Source of the DNA: Oscillospiraceae bacterium
GTDB taxonomy: Bacteria > Bacillota > Clostridia > Clostridiales > Clostridiaceae
NCBI GenBank assembly: GCA_009785875.1
Contig: WQUF01000143.1
Location: 1 to 6,106 of the forward strand
Length of the DNA: 6,106 bases
Direction: 5' to 3'
The notes under the pieces: generated by a model
Told to the model about the DNA's origin: nothing
What the model saw: the letters and a program-made list of their open reading frames with translations, nothing else
Database searches by the model: none
Shown here: positions 5,475 through 6,106 of the stretch, piece by piece
How positions within the stretch are numbered: the stretch's first letter is position 1
How the letters are laid out: each line of letters begins with the position of its first letter
Translations under genes and position numbers: made by a program

Positions 5475-6106
5475 ATGCCTACTATTAAAAAAACAGGTAT
5501 AATCAAGGAATGGGATTTTAGCGATCCTGATGATGAAAAAGAAAAACCAGATAAGCCTAAACGTGTTATTAAGGAAGAACTCATTCAGGAATGGGACTTC
5601 AGCGAAAACAAAGATGAAGATGATGAAAATGAAGCACTAATCGATGATGAAAATGAAGAGCTCATTCAGGAATGGGACTTCAGTGATGCTGATAAAGAGG
5701 AATCTAAAGATGGTTTTGATTTAGAAGATAGTGAATTTCAGATTTTTGTTGATGAACAAGATATTGATGCTACGCTAAATTCTAAAGCTTCAAAACCAGA
5801 AACCAGCGATGTATTTTTAGATACTATAGCTATTTTTTTAGATAAATTTGAATATATCGATCTTCCTAATTTAGTTGATATAGATAGTTCAATAAATTTC
5901 TTTCCAAATCCAAGCGATGAGGAACTCGTTGATCTCATGGAATCGCTGGAAATTTTCGGCTTGCTTTCGCCACTTACAGTTATAAAGTGCAAGGATTCCG
6001 ATAAGTATACTGTAGTCTCTGGAAGATCGAGGCTTGCTGCCTTAAAGAAGCTTTATGATCAATCATTTGAGTCAAATTATTATAGCATCCCTTGCAGAGT
6101 CCTGGA
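5475..6106 (+). CDS. ParB-domain protein with repeated IxEWDFS motifs, 3' end beyond window
   Basis: The frame stays open for 210 codons to the window edge. Residues 1-75 are highly acidic and probably disordered. They hold three copies of I-[KQ]-E-W-D-F-S, with W at 13, 40 and 67 (exactly 27 residues apart). Residues 86-135 are a linker of unknown kind. From about 128 a ParB N-terminal (ParB/Srx-like) domain begins: IDLPNLVDID, NPSDEELVDLMESLEIFGLL (145-164), SPLTVIK, then YTVVSGRSRLAALKKL (178-193). The last matches the GERR-type nucleotide-binding motif, here as GRSR. Families with this domain include CTP-dependent partition proteins, transcription factors and nucleases; the C-terminal part that would decide is missing. 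GGAGGA (5461-5466), 8 bases before ATG 5475, fixes the start. An in-frame ATG at 5445 lacks such a site. No ParA gene is visible. A standard chromosomal Spo0J is unlikely given the N-terminus. Confidence 0.75.
   Translation, partial: MPTIKKTGIIKEWDFSDPDDEKEKPDKPKRVIKEELIQEWDFSENKDEDDENEALIDDENEELIQEWDFSDADKEESKDGFDLEDSEFQIFVDEQDIDATLNSKASKPETSDVFLDTIAIFLDKFEYIDLPNLVDIDSSINFFPNPSDEELVDLMESLEIFGLLSPLTVIKCKDSDKYTVVSGRSRLAALKKLYDQSFESNYYSIPCRVL
5499..5686 (+). repeat. 81-bp-spaced coding repeats (IxEWDFS units)
   Basis: Three units encode IIKEWDFS, LIQEWDFS and LIQEWDFS with their Trp codons at 5511, 5592 and 5673, an exact period of 81 bases. Units two and three share a 23-base identical stretch (5580-5602 and 5661-5683) beginning CTCATTCAGG. 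Unit one is diverged in synonymous and other positions. A separate 16-base direct repeat (5619-5634 and 5643-5658) encodes the acidic DDENE stretch. This points to internal duplication within the gene, with the latest copy event between units two and three. Confidence 0.85.

Noticed and set aside
5738..5992. 84-codon minus-strand open frame
   Set aside because: It is antisense to the ParB-domain gene, whose + strand frame has a ribosome binding site and recognisable motifs.

Overview
This AT-rich window has strong AGGAG/GGAGG-type ribosome binding sites and tightly packed or overlapping genes. That suggests a low-GC Gram-positive bacterium (Clostridia-like), although nothing in the window fixes the genus. 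It reads as part of a surface-polysaccharide locus that makes a CDP-linked 3,6-dideoxyhexose, interrupted at its left side by an insertion sequence and followed on the right by an unrelated-looking ParB-domain gene.

Layout: (i) 4-1258 is a complete IS630-family element with TA at both outer edges, imperfect 22-bp terminal inverted repeats and an intact DDE transposase on the minus strand. (ii) 1261-1537 is the last 91 codons of an NAD-dependent sugar-nucleotide reductase/epimerase, cut off exactly at the IS edge; its neighbour makes CDP-paratose synthase the best guess. (iii) 1534-2610 is a clear CDP-paratose 2-epimerase (RfbE/Tyv), joined to the remnant by an ATGA overlap. (iv) 2561-3283 is a DPM1-like family 2 glycosyltransferase that overlaps the epimerase by 50 bp. 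(v) 3301-5382 is a large polytopic membrane protein with GT-C-like features and a soluble C-terminal domain. (vi) 5475 to the window edge is an incomplete ParB-domain protein. Its acidic N-terminal region carries three I-[KQ]-E-W-D-F-S motifs spaced exactly 27 residues apart.

How the genes may work together (inference): the severed reductase would make CDP-paratose, RfbE would convert it to CDP-tyvelose, the GT2 enzyme would load the sugar onto a polyprenyl phosphate or an acceptor, and the membrane protein would transfer a lipid-linked sugar outside the membrane. The IS removed most of the reductase from its downstream neighbours. The right end of the IS also carries a consensus extended -10 on the + strand that could now drive the remaining genes. 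The ParB-domain gene has its own ribosome binding site and a 92-bp upstream gap, so it probably belongs to a separate unit.

The points most worth a second look are the repeat-bearing ParB-like protein, the possible outward promoter in the IS, and the possible lipid-linked dideoxyhexose transfer module. No CRISPR array, tRNA or rRNA was seen, and no gene-free stretch exceeds 300 bases.
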